Shown one piece after another: positions 20,056-30,493 of a DNA stretch of 64,000 bases. Location of the stretch: positions 930,001 to 994,000 of the forward strand of contig NC_018217.1 of NCBI RefSeq assembly GCF_000219625.1. The letters are read 5' to 3'. The notes beneath the pieces are model-generated. The model was not told the DNA's origin. It saw only the letters and a list, made by a program, of their open reading frames with translations, and did no database searches. The translations under genes were made by a program, and so were the position numbers. Source of the DNA: Zymoseptoria tritici IPO323 (taxonomy: Eukaryota; Ascomycota; Dothideomycetes; Mycosphaerellales; Mycosphaerellaceae). Numbering within the stretch: position 1 is the stretch's first letter; every line of letters starts with the position of its first letter.

Positions 20056-22083
20056 ATGGACTATTTCAACAACAACGACAATGGCAATAGCCAGGGCCAG
20101 GGTCAGGGTGCCAGACTGACCCAGCAAAACACTCGTCTTTCCATCCCGAGAACACCAGGAGGTGCACGCTCCGTCCAAGGCGCGCCATCCTACGAAAGCT
20201 TACGAATTCCTTCCAACATTCGAATACGAAGACTGCCTTCGTTCCAAGACCCATCACTAACTCACGTCGCGAGTCCATCGCCACGGCAAACCGTTCACTA
20301 CGATGATAACGACCCCAGTGGCAGGCGGAGAAGTTTCTCAGCGCCCGGACAGCGTCCTTCATACCTCGACGGAGCCGGTCCTTCTGCCAACACCGATCTC
20401 TCGAGACAATTTACCACAGACGGAAGTCACATGCCCGCCATTAGAGAAGGCGAGCAGGCGACCCCTAATGGTGAATTTCGTCAATCTGCACTAAGTGGCA
20501 GATCCGATGGCTTACAATCGCCACGCACGCCTGGAATATCTGCGATAGACATGGCGAGTGGCGCTCGTACACCCACCCCAGAGACGTTTGGTACTTCTGG
20601 CACTGCTATGCACAGCGCAGGGAATGCAGCTCAGCGTTCGCGAGGCTTCAATCTCAATCGCTTCCGCTCACATACCGCACGAGAAGATGCGAGCGCGTAT
20701 GAAGAATACGACTCCGATGTCATCGACTTGCTAGATCTGGTCGATCCCGAAGTACGCACACTCGCAACGTTGACCAATCTGCAGAACTCCATGTTCGTGC
20801 CCGACCTTGGTGGCTTGGTGAATCGTCGGCCAACATACAACCTGACAAGAAGGCCCACTCACGAAGATGCTGCAATCATCGCCCGCTCGAGAGCAAACTC
20901 TCGAGCGATTCGACGAAAACCCGTATCCACTCAACCGATAGAGGAGTCGATCGAGATGTCTGAGGCGGAAACTCCTTCTGGACTCACAAGAAAATTGTCA
21001 GTCTCCTCCCAGCTCAGCGACTCTCACTATGCGGTCCTTCCTCACGGCGTCAGTCTCTCTGGCTGGCACGAGGATGACATTGCCGAGCTCAACGATCACG
21101 TTCGACATCTCCTTCACTCAAAAAGAGAGGGATTCAAACGCTCTTGGCGAGGATTTCGTCAATACGTTAGCCGGCCTCTGGGCCTGTTCATCGTTGTATA
21201 CGCCACGCTGGTTACTCTATTTGGAGCCGCCTGGGTTTTTGCGCTCATCGGATGGATCTACGTCGGGAACCGACAGGACTACATCATCAACATTATCGAC
21301 TTGACGCTCGTCGCCCTGTTCGCCGTCATGGGCGACGGATTGGCACCCTTTCGCGCCGTCGATACCTACCACATGTTCTTCATCGCTCGCTATCACCGCA
21401 TCACACGAAAACGCCGCGAGAAGAAGAACCTTCCCACCCTCGTCGATCCCAACGATCTACCCAACCGTCGGCAGTCCGCCACCTCCGCCACTCTCCCTAC
21501 CCCTGGCGAAGACGGTGCCGACGACATCATCGACAAGGAAGAACTCGCCGAATACTCCGTCCTCACCCCGCGCCAACAACAACGCCTGCAATACCACCAG
21601 GCCAAGTTCAACAAGTCCCACACCTTCTACAAACCCCACGAAACATCCACCCACCACGCCTTCCCGCTACGTCACATGGTCGCCGCCGTAGTCCTCCTCG
21701 ACTGCCATTCCCTGCTGCAAATCGCTCTGGGAACCTGTACCTGGTCCATCGACTATCGCGTGCGTCCGGAAGCCCTCACCGCCACGATCCTCTCCTTTTC
21801 CATCGCCTGCAACATCGCGGCGGGCGTGGTCATCTCCATCGGCGACCACAAGACGAGGAAAAAGGACGTGTTGGAGAAGATGTTCCGTCAGACCCTGACC
21901 GAGGAGGCGATGAAGCGGATGGCGAAGAAGCACGAACGAGGTGAGATGGGATTGGAGGTCAATCCTGGTAAAGTGGAGAGTGAGGACATTGTCGCGGCGG
22001 CGCAGGCGGTGGCGGGTGTGGGCGGTATGCCTAAGAAGAAGCCGAGGAAGAGTGAGGATTTGAGAGGACGACCGGCGGTTTGA
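20056..22083 (+). CDS. fungal integral membrane protein (DUF2985-like), 675 aa
   Basis: A single-exon frame. Residues 1-360 are polar, Ser/Pro/Arg-rich and probably disordered and cytosolic. Four hydrophobic segments follow: about 375-403 (LFIVVYATLVTLFGAAWVFA), 412-433 (IIDLTLVALFAVMGDGLAPF), 538-560 and 575-600. Between the pairs is a charged loop of about 100 residues. Around the third segment the run LRHMVAAVVLLDCHSLLQIA and the tail GDHKTRKKDVLEKM match my recollection of the DUF2985 family of fungal membrane proteins; the family name needs checking. The C-terminus is basic (KKKPRKS). Function unknown. Confidence 0.75.
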   Translation: MDYFNNNDNGNSQGQGQGARLTQQNTRLSIPRTPGGARSVQGAPSYESLRIPSNIRIRRLPSFQDPSLTHVASPSPRQTVHYDDNDPSGRRRSFSAPGQRPSYLDGAGPSANTDLSRQFTTDGSHMPAIREGEQATPNGEFRQSALSGRSDGLQSPRTPGISAIDMASGARTPTPETFGTSGTAMHSAGNAAQRSRGFNLNRFRSHTAREDASAYEEYDSDVIDLLDLVDPEVRTLATLTNLQNSMFVPDLGGLVNRRPTYNLTRRPTHEDAAIIARSRANSRAIRRKPVSTQPIEESIEMSEAETPSGLTRKLSVSSQLSDSHYAVLPHGVSLSGWHEDDIAELNDHVRHLLHSKREGFKRSWRGFRQYVSRPLGLFIVVYATLVTLFGAAWVFALIGWIYVGNRQDYIINIIDLTLVALFAVMGDGLAPFRAVDTYHMFFIARYHRITRKRREKKNLPTLVDPNDLPNRRQSATSATLPTPGEDGADDIIDKEELAEYSVLTPRQQQRLQYHQAKFNKSHTFYKPHETSTHHAFPLRHMVAAVVLLDCHSLLQIALGTCTWSIDYRVRPEALTATILSFSIACNIAAGVVISIGDHKTRKKDVLEKMFRQTLTEEAMKRMAKKHERGEMGLEVNPGKVESEDIVAAAQAVAGVGGMPKKKPRKSEDLRGRPAV

Positions 22084-22520
22084 AGTGGTGGTCGTGGTGC
22101 GGAACGACGTCGAGATTCGATGCTGTAGACTTTTGCTGTTGGATAGCGAGCGAGTTTGTTCTTGTTGGATGTGGAGATTGTAGAGGTCTTTTATTATTGT
22201 AATTATGATGTCGACAGTGAATGGAATGAACAGAAGTCCAGAATCAGATCTTCCTTTAGCAGTACAGGAGTGGTTAATGTTCGACTTGATTGGAGCGTGA
22301 AGCACATTTCCAAGGCAGAGAGGAGAGTAAGGTATGCATGCAATGACCGCCAATCCAAGGTCGGTCGTGGTGACTTTCTCATTCGTCGTCTCTGTGCGCT
22401 TCATGCTAGCCTCGTGACTTATGCTACATCAAAAAACACCATCGTCCATCAAGCATCACCATGGCTGGTCTGCTGTCCAAGATCCACTCCATCGCCCACT
22501 CGTGACCATCGTCTCATCAT
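22084..22520. other. convergent 3' intergenic region
   Basis: Separates two convergent genes. Nothing but the expected 3' ends is seen. Confidence 0.5.
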
Positions 22521-24566
22521 CTACACAGCAGTCGTGGCCTCACCACCACCTCGTCCGCGATACCCACCTCTCTGCTCAAACCCACCACGCGCACTGCCTG
22601 CGTTGTTGTAGTATCCACCGCCACCACCTCCGCGACCACGATTGAATCCACCACGACCACGACCACGGCCTCGCCCGCGAAATCCTCCTCCATCCACGCT
22701 ACCCTGTCCGAATGTATCCATGTTCTTGTTCCGCTCTTGAGCCCGCATCGCCCGGCCATCAAAGTACTCGTTCGAATCCTGCTGTTGGGTGCGATCTTTG
22801 AGATCGCTGCTGATGTTGTCGAAGAAGGAAGATTTCTTGTCATAGCCCTTGTCGGCGGTGGGTTTCGCAGGAATGACGATGTCTTCGTCATCTGCGTCTG
22901 CACCGTTCGAGCTGGGATCGGCGGCGTCTCCGTTGGCGGGCTCACCTGTGGCGATTGCCTCTTTCACGAGCTCTTGCTTGTTGAATTTCGCATTGGCGCT
23001 TTGGAAGTCGAAGTCTTCTTTTGGCACCTCGATGTTCTTCTGCAGGCTCTCGCGTCTTCCTTGGCGAGGACCGGCAGGACCACGTCCTCGCCCACGACCT
23101 CTGTATTGTCCGTCTTGAACTCTCATCTGGTCGACCTGCTTGGTCAGAACGTCGACTCCACCCCCTTGTCTGTTGGTCGCGCCGAGCTTGGCCATGGCAG
23201 CGGCTACAGCGGCCGTGGCAGCTTCGGTAGCATTGCCGGCAGGCGGCTGCGTGGATGGCTTGTGCGCTTGAGGAGGTGCCTGCTGGGTAGTAGCTTGAGG
23301 CTTTGGCTGGACCTTGACAGCAGCTGGACTTGGTGCAAGCGGTACTGCAACCCGGTTGTTAGCCCGGTTGGTCGGCTTGGGAGCAGCGGCTGGAGCGGTG
23401 GCGGCGGCCGTGGATGGCTTTGATGCAGTCGGAGGTGGAGGTGCGCCAGCAGATGTCGGCGCAGGTGTGGTCGATTTCTCTGACATTTCAGCCAGCTTGT
23501 TCTGCGTCGGCGCGGATGAAGCTGGTGGCGCCTGAGATGAGCCGGGTTGTTGAGGTGTGTTCTGCTTGCTGCCATTCGGGCCCTGCTGCTGCTGCTGTTG
23601 CATTTGCTGAGGAGGCATTTGCTGTTGTGGCCGCTGCTGGTTCATCTGCTGTCCAGGTGGGCCGATCGGTTGCTGGTGACCTTGAAATCCTCCAGGCGGC
23701 GGAGGTGGGAAGTTGCCTGGAGGCGGACCGTATCCCATACCCATGCCATAGCCCGGTGGAGGTGGACCACCAAAACCCATTCCATATCCAGGCACTGCGC
23801 CTGGTTGCCCAGGAAAGCCATGCGCACCGCCAGGACCTTGAAAGCGAGGCTGCTGTTGGAAGTGTGGTGGAGGTGGGCCAGGGTATCCGAATTGTGGTGG
23901 CTGTTGCTGATAAGGAGGTTGCGGTCCACGGAACTGGTTCTGTGGCTGTTGAGGAGGTTGGTGCTGTTGTTGCGGTTGAGGAGGAGGTTCGTTCGATTGC
24001 TGTGTTACACGAATGTCAGCACGGTACTCATCAATGCGGCTCGAGTATATGCAGTAGTAGATGTGTCTCATGGATCAGAAGGAAGGCAACAAGGAAAGTT
24101 TCCACATGGTTTTGCGCCATCGGTAGTGTTTGATTTACATCCAAAATATTTCATCATCTGAGAAAGGGTGGTGGTGTTGTGTGGTGGAGCGCAGGCAGAT
24201 AATACGTACGGAGAGGATAGCCGGATCGTTGGGCATCTGCGGTTGAGGTGGACGGTTCTCTTTCGGCGGTGCGAGAATGGTCAAGTCCTTCACATCACTT
24301 CCGCGGAAGACGATGCCATCGTAGACTGTATCCGAGCCTGGGATCTCCTCGGCAGGATTCCCTTTGCGGCCTTCAGTGCCATGGCATTGCACATCTTGCA
24401 GAGAAACAGTCGCGGTCTCGGAGTCGATGGATTTGAGGGTGCCGACGTATCTGGATGAAGTGTTAGCTCCAAGGTCGAATGGCTGCGGTCGATCGCGGTC
24501 GGGTCGGGCTCACTTGATGTCGGACTTGGAGATGAGCGAAATGCGCGAGCCAATGTACTCGGACAT
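22521..24566 (-). CDS. SCD6: Scd6/LSM14/Sum2-family mRNP protein, 590 aa
   Basis: Three exons (24566-24514, 24450-24210, 23999-22521), all in phase. Residues 1-90 are an LSm14 domain (MSEYIGSRISLISKSDIKYV, TLKSIDSETATVSLQDV, YDGIVFRGSDVKDLTIL). A long Gln/Pro/Gly-rich low-complexity region follows (about 100-330). The FDF motif FDFQSANAKFNK lies near residue 428, the FFD/TFG segment (SSFFDNISSDLKDR) near 486, and an RGG-rich tail at 540-585. This is the full Scd6/LSM14 architecture. Family members bind mRNA and DEAD-box helicase Dhh1 through FDF, bind eIF4G through RGG, repress translation and promote decapping in P bodies. It shares a 437-bp divergent promoter with the PEX39-like gene. Confidence 0.92.
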
Positions 24567-25003
24567 GGCGGCGGCGCGGAGTGGTGGAGAGGGTGGTAAG
24601 GAGATGTGAAGGAGAGGAAGGAGGAGGATGTTGTGCTGGTGAAGGTGGTTGGAGGTTCAACAGCTTGCGTCAAACTCTGCCAAGCACCGCGGAGCTGCTC
24701 CGTGAAGATTGACGCGCGACTCTGATGTGAGAAACAGCGAGGAAGAAGTGAATGGGCGGGCAAGGTACTTAGTGGTCGAGTTCTCATCAATCTGTCACGC
24801 GTGTGCCATGAACAAGTAGACGAGGCGGTGAATGTCTGTGAGGCAAGAAGCACAATGCAGAAGTTGCAGTGTTTTCAGCAGCACTGTGTGCGCATGGCGA
24901 GGCCTAGCTCCGGGTACGGCCCATTCGCGGGGCTTCACATCGAACCATGTGGAGCTGTACGGACTTCACAGCAACAACGACATCCTCGAGTCTTGACGAC
25001 AAC
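24567..25003. promoter_or_regulatory. bidirectional promoter region (SCD6 / PEX39-like)
   Basis: 437 bp between two divergent starts. An in-frame upstream ATG at 24947 could extend the PEX39-like protein by 19 residues. No specific operator recognised. Confidence 0.5.
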
Positions 25004-25504
25004 ATGGCTACCCAGGCTCAGGATGGCCCTGATAGCACATTCCTCTTTCACCAACTCGACGCATACCCGTGGAGCGAAGACCAAGAGTTTCAAGGCGGTC
25101 TCAGAGCCATTCTAGGCTCGGTCCAGGATCCTCGGCAAGTCGAGCATTTGACACTGCGAGCGAGGTGCTACTACTACGCGAGAAAGGCTGGAACGCCCGT
25201 GGACTTCGACGGCTACAAGCAGTGGGTGGAGTCACGGAATAGCCAGCCGGCACTGAGCAATGGCGGACAGTCAGCAGCAACACAAAGTCAACCGACAGAT
25301 GGCGGCATGGGAGACGCGCCGAAACCTGCCAGCTTTGCGGAGATTTGCGACTTGATCGCTGAAGGCAAGCCAATACCCGGCATCAAGGACATTCCGGATA
25401 CGATTCTTGAAGGACAAGCTTCGGAGGCACAGGCGGAGAAGAGGAAGAAACCGTGGGAGAAGCCTGCCGCCGACGCTGAGGATAAACCGAGCTGGATGAC
25501 TTGA
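25004..25504 (+). CDS. PEX39-like protein with KPWE motif, 166 aa
   Basis: A single exon starting MATQAQDG (an in-frame ATG at 24947 gives 185 residues). The N-terminal half (FLFHQLDAYPWSEDQEF, QVEHLTLRARCYYYARK) is helical and charged. The C-terminal half has FAEICDLIAEGKPIPGIKDI followed by RKKPWEKP. The PIPGI...KPWE arrangement is that of the small fungal and animal protein now called PEX39 (yeast Yjr012c, human C6orf226). That protein binds PEX7 and helps import PTS2 cargo into peroxisomes; the K/RPWE motif is shared with PEX13. I identify it by this motif pattern only. It would act in the cytosol. Confidence 0.65.
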   Translation: MATQAQDGPDSTFLFHQLDAYPWSEDQEFQGGLRAILGSVQDPRQVEHLTLRARCYYYARKAGTPVDFDGYKQWVESRNSQPALSNGGQSAATQSQPTDGGMGDAPKPASFAEICDLIAEGKPIPGIKDIPDTILEGQASEAQAEKRKKPWEKPAADAEDKPSWMT

Positions 25505-26187
25505 GAGGGCATTCACAGATCTGGAACCCTCTATGGTCCACACAGAGCGTTTGGCCTCGGAGTGAAGCGCCATGGACAGGCAACACGCTCAAGTAGCGCG
25601 GTGGTCTTGCCTGACCTGTACCTCGCCTCCTGGTCGTTGTCTACTCCGAATGTCCTCGCAGCAAACGCACTTTGCTCGAAGGAATGTCATATCTTGCAGT
25701 ACGCCATAGTGGGTATCGAATCCACCTCGCATAGAACTTGCGTGACTGCATCACGAATGTCAAATCGGGCTTGAAGACGGGGCACCTCATGCGAGACTTC
25801 CATGCTGCACAGCAGGGCGAAGTTGGACATCGGGCATGGGTCAGACCATCGGATGGCACCGCACACGAAGAGAAAGCGTTGCGTTTCCACAGGTCTTACC
25901 CCTGCTCGCCCTCGCAGGCATCGAAATGCTATCTGCAGGTCCAGCAGAAATTGTCTGCATGGTCCAGAGATTAGTTGATCATTCAGAAGGACTTCCAGAG
26001 CATCACGCTCCGTGTGTTACCTCATCGGATCGGCCTCGATGAGGCACGCCATGGACCACATTGGAATTCAAAACAAGAACTGAAGATCGAGCAAGACAAC
26101 TTCGATCAATAAATCAAAGACATTTCATCATCATGTATCAACAATCCGACCTCATCACCCCACATCCCCACAGTTTTATCCTCGTTC
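25505..26187. other. convergent intergenic region, no supported gene
   Basis: Between two convergent 3' ends. Short open frames on both strands show no domain or signal peptide. Confidence 0.45.
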
Positions 26188-26818
26188 TCACTTCCTCCCC
26201 TGCTTCACTTCCTTACAATATCCCTCCCAACTCCATCCACCCACACTCTTCGTCTTCAACGCCTTGACAATCTTCCCTCCCTCCCTGAACCCACCCACAG
26301 CGCCCTCCACACCCTTCACTAAAGTCTTGACATCAAATGCATTCCACTGCAAAACGTACTCCACTTCCAAGCCCGTCTTTTCGCACAATTTCACCCACTC
26401 CACCAAACTCTGCACGTTCAATGCCTGCGGATCGAACACGAATAAATTGACCACCAAATTCCGATTGCGGCTCGCGGCGGACACCTCATGCGGTCTAAGT
26501 CCCTTTGCAAAAGCGAGCATCTGGCTGAAATCGAAATTGTGAACGGGAACGACGGTCTTGGTTCCAGAGGTGAACGCCGCGCGGCGAAGAAGATGTGCGT
26601 ATTCGGCGTGGAATTGGCGGCAGGTCTGGTCGAGACCGGACGTAGGGGAGTTGGTTCTCAGTTGGGTGGTGGAGGTGAGGCGGAAGGGTTGGTTGTTGAT
26701 TATTAGGGTGTTGGAGATCACTGGGAAAGGATCAGTTGGGTCAAGTTGGCCGTTATGGAATCAAGTGAGTGAGCTTACTGTCCCGGAGCTCGCGTGGAAG
26801 ATCGAGGAGAGAGGCCAT
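26188..26818 (-). CDS. hypothetical F-box-like (LPRELRD) fungal protein, 190 aa
   Basis: Two exons (26818-26779 and 26720-26188) around a 58-bp intron (GTAAGC donor, CCCAG acceptor). The codon split over the junction restores ATG, giving LLDLPRELRDMISNTLI. This N-terminus is typical of the large fungal F-box/2EXR-like family that opens 'LLDLPxELRxxIY'. Those proteins are mostly uncharacterised; some act as substrate adaptors. The rest (CRQFHAEYAHLLRRAAF, NRNLVVNLFVFDPQAL, GLEVEYVLQWNAFDVK) resembles the usual body of that family. No signal peptide or TM segment. Confidence 0.65.
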
Positions 26819-28141
26819 TGTGTTTGATATGTTCGAGCGGCAAGTCTTCGGACTCGTTTCTGTAGAAGATGCGGTTGTCTGCTGAATTCTGGTTCACTGA
26901 TCATATCTACACGCGACCGTTGCTCCCTTCTTATCCATCTCGCTCGAAGCGCGCTGCACCAGCTCGCTTCGAAACTTCGCCGAAAATGCGGTGATGTTTG
27001 CGATTGACGGCTGCCAACCCGAGCGAAGCTCGCACAATATCCGACCATCTACTATTCATCTGTGTGTAGGCAAAGCCCTAGCCGGAGCACAGCACAACGC
27101 CGCTATATCGAGCCGTGACAGCCTCTGGACGTGTTCCATACGTCTTCCGTAGTACGACTTTCCTTCCTGGAAACAAGCCATGCTTCCCCTTACTGGCAAT
27201 CTCACATCGCACATGGCGCTCGAGCTCGTGTCCAGATTTCCACGTGGTGTGGTGCCGCCACGGCGTGATCCCCGAGCTCGATCGGTTCCGCGTGGCATCG
27301 TTCCTGGTCGTCGATCTTGGGTATGTGTTCCCTCACTCATGGTCCCGCTAGGATGAGGCATTTTTTGTCCGCGTGGCCGCCACGATCTGTTGGCCTTGCG
27401 ATCGAAGCGAGGTTCTAGAAGATGTGTAGGGCGCAATGTTCCTTCCGAGGTCTTGTACGATCACCCCGTGTGAATCATGCGTTGCAAATGTCCAGATACG
27501 TCTTGACAGCCTTGGACGTCATGCTCCTTTTCGTTTGATTTTCATCTGAGGGGACGGCCGTGAAGACTTGCAGCCTTGATTGTAGACTTCGAGACGCAGC
27601 AATCGTCCATGAAACTTAGCGCAAGCATCCTCGCAGAGTGCAGGCAGCGCCGGACGTGTCTAGGAATACGTCCGCAGCTCCGCGAGGACAGGCGTCAGCT
27701 GAGTATGACGACAGCATGGCATGTCTGTATACCGACATCTATGCGTGGACTGAGCAGGCACTCCGAGCTGCCTTCACCGCCAGAAATTGTACACGCGGAG
27801 ATACGTTACGCCACGATAGTATGGCAATGTGTCTCACTATAACGCCTCAGTAAGACGAAACGCGGCGTTCGCGTGCCTAGCACGAGCTGAGAGGTTGGTG
27901 GTGGCAGACGAGCCTCCAAAGCAAGACTGATCAAGCCTTTCTTCCACGCTCGGCTTCCTGAGACAGAGTGCAGAACGTACACCAAGAACTCCAAATGGGC
28001 GTCGCTCGTGAAAGCTCGTGTTCCGTCGTATATCGTTTTCAAGCAGGCGCTACTGCTGTTCCGAGTGTCTTCCCGTACCTACATGCGACCGTCGCCTTCG
28101 TACACCGTGTTCTATTTCAAAGTCGTCATGTCAAACCCCTT
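26819..28141. other. intergenic, no supported gene
   Basis: 1.3 kb with overlapping open frames on both strands and no recognisable domain or consistent splice pattern. Confidence 0.45.
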
Positions 28142-28711
28142 TCATAAGCTCATTTGATCCGTCGAGATACGATCTGAGCTCTTGTCCCGCTTGACCATGC
28201 TCAGCTTGTAATACTTCTCCTCTCCACCGGCCGTCAGACCACCAATAAACCACTTCTCTCCCGCACCTCCGCGTACTTCTCGGAAGCCGCCCGAGTCAGA
28301 ACTGCTGTCGCTGCCTCTTCTTCTCGACCGTCGAACTTCTTGTGCAGAAGGGTAATTCGGTCGTGGCTTGTTCTCTGGGCCGTAGATCGGGAGACCGGGC
28401 GAGGTGGGAGGACGTGCGAGGTGTGTCTGCGGGCTTACGTTGTGTTGGAGTGGTGGGAGCTGTTGGACTAGTTGTCGGTCTTGTGCTGCGGTGGTAGATG
28501 CAGGGTTGTATGGATTTGTCTTGGGGTGGGCGGTCTTTTGTGATGTTTGTTCGGGGTCGGGTGATGTTGACTTTGGTCGTTGTTGCGGTGCTGCTGTCCA
28601 TAGAGATGCTGCTGCGCCGTTGGATAGGGATGTGGAGGTTTTGGGAATGGATTGCGAGTGCGCTCGGAATGCTGCGAGGAAGTTGCCGAAGAATGGTCGC
28701 TGTGAAGTCAT
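28142..28711 (-). CDS. conserved-looking hypothetical protein, 189 aa
   Basis: A single exon. The first 60 residues are Ser/Thr/Ala/Arg-rich with few acids, compatible with a mitochondrial presequence. The middle is Pro/Gln-rich and disordered. The C-terminal 60 residues have a compact motif (SRRRGSDSSSDSGGFREV, EKWFIGGLTAGGEEKYYKL) and end in DRISTDQMSL. I recall similar tails in small uncharacterised Pezizomycotina proteins; function unknown. The start is 279 bp from the end of transposon copy 2. Confidence 0.6.
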   Translation of the reverse strand: MTSQRPFFGNFLAAFRAHSQSIPKTSTSLSNGAAASLWTAAPQQRPKSTSPDPEQTSQKTAHPKTNPYNPASTTAAQDRQLVQQLPPLQHNVSPQTHLARPPTSPGLPIYGPENKPRPNYPSAQEVRRSRRRGSDSSSDSGGFREVRGGAGEKWFIGGLTAGGEEKYYKLSMVKRDKSSDRISTDQMSL

Positions 28712-28989
28712 GTTCGCTGGGTCTGTCTGTCGTCCTCGGTCCTGTTCAGATATATCGCAGACTTGGAGTCAGAGCCACCCCGCTGCCAGCAGCTTTAAGG
28801 ATTCGATAGTGGGGTTCCTATGAGAGGGAGTTGCACTCAAGGCTTCGATGGACTGTGTAAGGTCGAAGAGTCGGAGCTGCTTGTTGTGTTTAAGCCGTCC
28901 GCGAAGGTTCGGCGACCGTGGCGTGTTGTTGCGTCAGGGTGTTGGTCGGTAGAAGTAGGTTTGGTTGTGGTAAGCGAGTCTGGTGCAAG

Positions 28990-29033
28990 GATCGCGTCCT
29001 ATACCTACATTTAGGCGGATTCACTCATTTCTC
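28990..29033 (+). repeat. terminal inverted repeat, copy 2, window-left end (TSD CAAG at 28986-28989)
   Basis: 44 bases identical to the inverted sequence at 40035-40078. The flanking CAAG recurs directly after position 40078. Confidence 0.93.
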
Positions 29034-29295
29034 ATTTACAATAACACCACCACCACCACCATTGTCGCCAATTGCTTGTATTGTCGCCTACACAGCTGCG
29101 CCAGTCACTCTAATCATCAACAATCACATGTAAGTGCGCGCTAATACGCCGTTTGGTCAGATAAGTGTCATTTTCTTCGACTCTCAAACCTCTTATTAAC
29201 ACCACCACTTCCACCACTCTACCGCGCGCGCTCGCAGCTCGCTCGTTATATAATACACACCGCTCGCAATATCGCACCCTCGCGCGCACGTAAAA

Positions 29296-30148
29296 ATGGC
29301 TGGTTGGATACTACTTAATACGGAACTTGGTGAGGCTCGCGACCCTAATCGCCTGCGCGGACTCTCTCTCTCCGACGACGACGACAACGACGATAAGCTA
29401 GCGACTACATCCACTGCAGCTATCGCTCCTGCTCCTTAGCTGCCTGCCGACCTTCTCGTCTACGATAAGCCTGCTACGGCTACCTCTAAAGACTTCTGGT
29501 ACATCTCCGACCTCTAATAGAACGATGCCCTCGTTAGAGCACAGAGCAGCAATAAAAACACTAAGAAGAGCGGACGTTAGATGCTTATAAGATACAATTA
29601 TGCACGCAGAGTTATAGAGACGGACGAAGGTAATGTGGCTCGCACGGCTCTTAGTAAGGCTCGCAGGCTAATAATAAATAACAGGCATTCCGGCGGTTAC
29701 CAAGTGCGGCTAGTGCGAGGATCGCGGACTCGACTGCAAGACTTCTAAGACTCTTGCTGCCTGCGCTTACTGCTACTGTAAGGGCAAGCCTCCGTGTTTT
29801 GCTAGAGAGCAGGTAAAGATTAAGGAGGAGCCGGTAGAAAAGAAGTCTGTATTAAAGGAGGCTGTTAGCAGCATGCGAGGTAAGATGAATAAGGCGCAGG
29901 ACAAGATCGCTGCGTTGGAGTCGGAGGTGTCGGATTTAAAGCGTGAGATTAGCGGTTTGAAGCATAAGATTAGCGGTTTGAAGGGCATAAAAGGTTAGCT
30001 AAAGGAGGAGCTGATTAAGGAGATTATGGACGAGGTTGATAACGTGCGGAGCAAGTTAAAGGCTGCCATTGCTGAGATTGAGCAGTCGGTGTTGCAGTAT
30101 CAGCGTGCTGTTAACGAGAAGTTCGGCAGACTAGGCGTAATAGATTAA
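29296..30148 (+). pseudogene. transposon gene C, copy 2: Zn(II)2Cys6-like cluster plus coiled coil, stop-riddled
   Basis: Exons 29296-29629 and 29685-30148 join in phase to 266 codons across a 55-bp intron (GTAATG donor, GGCTAAT branch, AACAG acceptor). Exon 1 encodes MAGWILLNTELGEARD, then an acidic SDDDDNDDK stretch. Exon 2 opens with a cysteine cluster spaced C-x2-C-x6-C-x8-C-x2-C-x7-C (Cys119, 122, 129, 138, 141, 149, plus an extra Cys143). This fits the fungal Zn(II)2Cys6 consensus. A heptad-like coiled coil follows (LESEVSDLKREISGLKHKIS, about 190-210) and the protein ends GRLGVID. Stops (TAG/TAA) sit at probable Gln codons and are largely shared with copy 1. The likely ancestral role is DNA binding and dimerisation, perhaps at the transposon ends or in regulation; that is inference. 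Confidence 0.68.
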
Positions 30149-30493
30149 TAGATAGATCGATTTGGCCTGCGAGCTCTCCGCGAGCCTTGCGAGCCTGCAC
30201 GTTGATACCCAAATGAATGCGTTAGTTGCTGTATATCTCCTTAAATCCCTCGTTTTCACGCTTGAATCCCTCGTTTTCACGCTTACGAGCCAGCCGTTTT
30301 GGCCTGCGAGCACGCCGCGAGCCGTTTTTAAGGAAGAGAATTAAGATATTAAGCTATTGAGCTATTAAGCTATTAAGATATAAGATATGAGATACGCGTT
30401 TATCGCTCCTTCTAGCCGCGAGCTAGTCCTTGTAGTCCGCGAGTACGCAACGAGCGAGTCGTCGGTGGCGTGTATTTATTAGATTCGTGTATA

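Noticed and set aside
22737..24161. Long + strand frames opposite SCD6
   Set aside because: They are mirror frames of the Gln/Pro/Gly-rich SCD6 coding sequence, which has LSm, FDF and RGG features.
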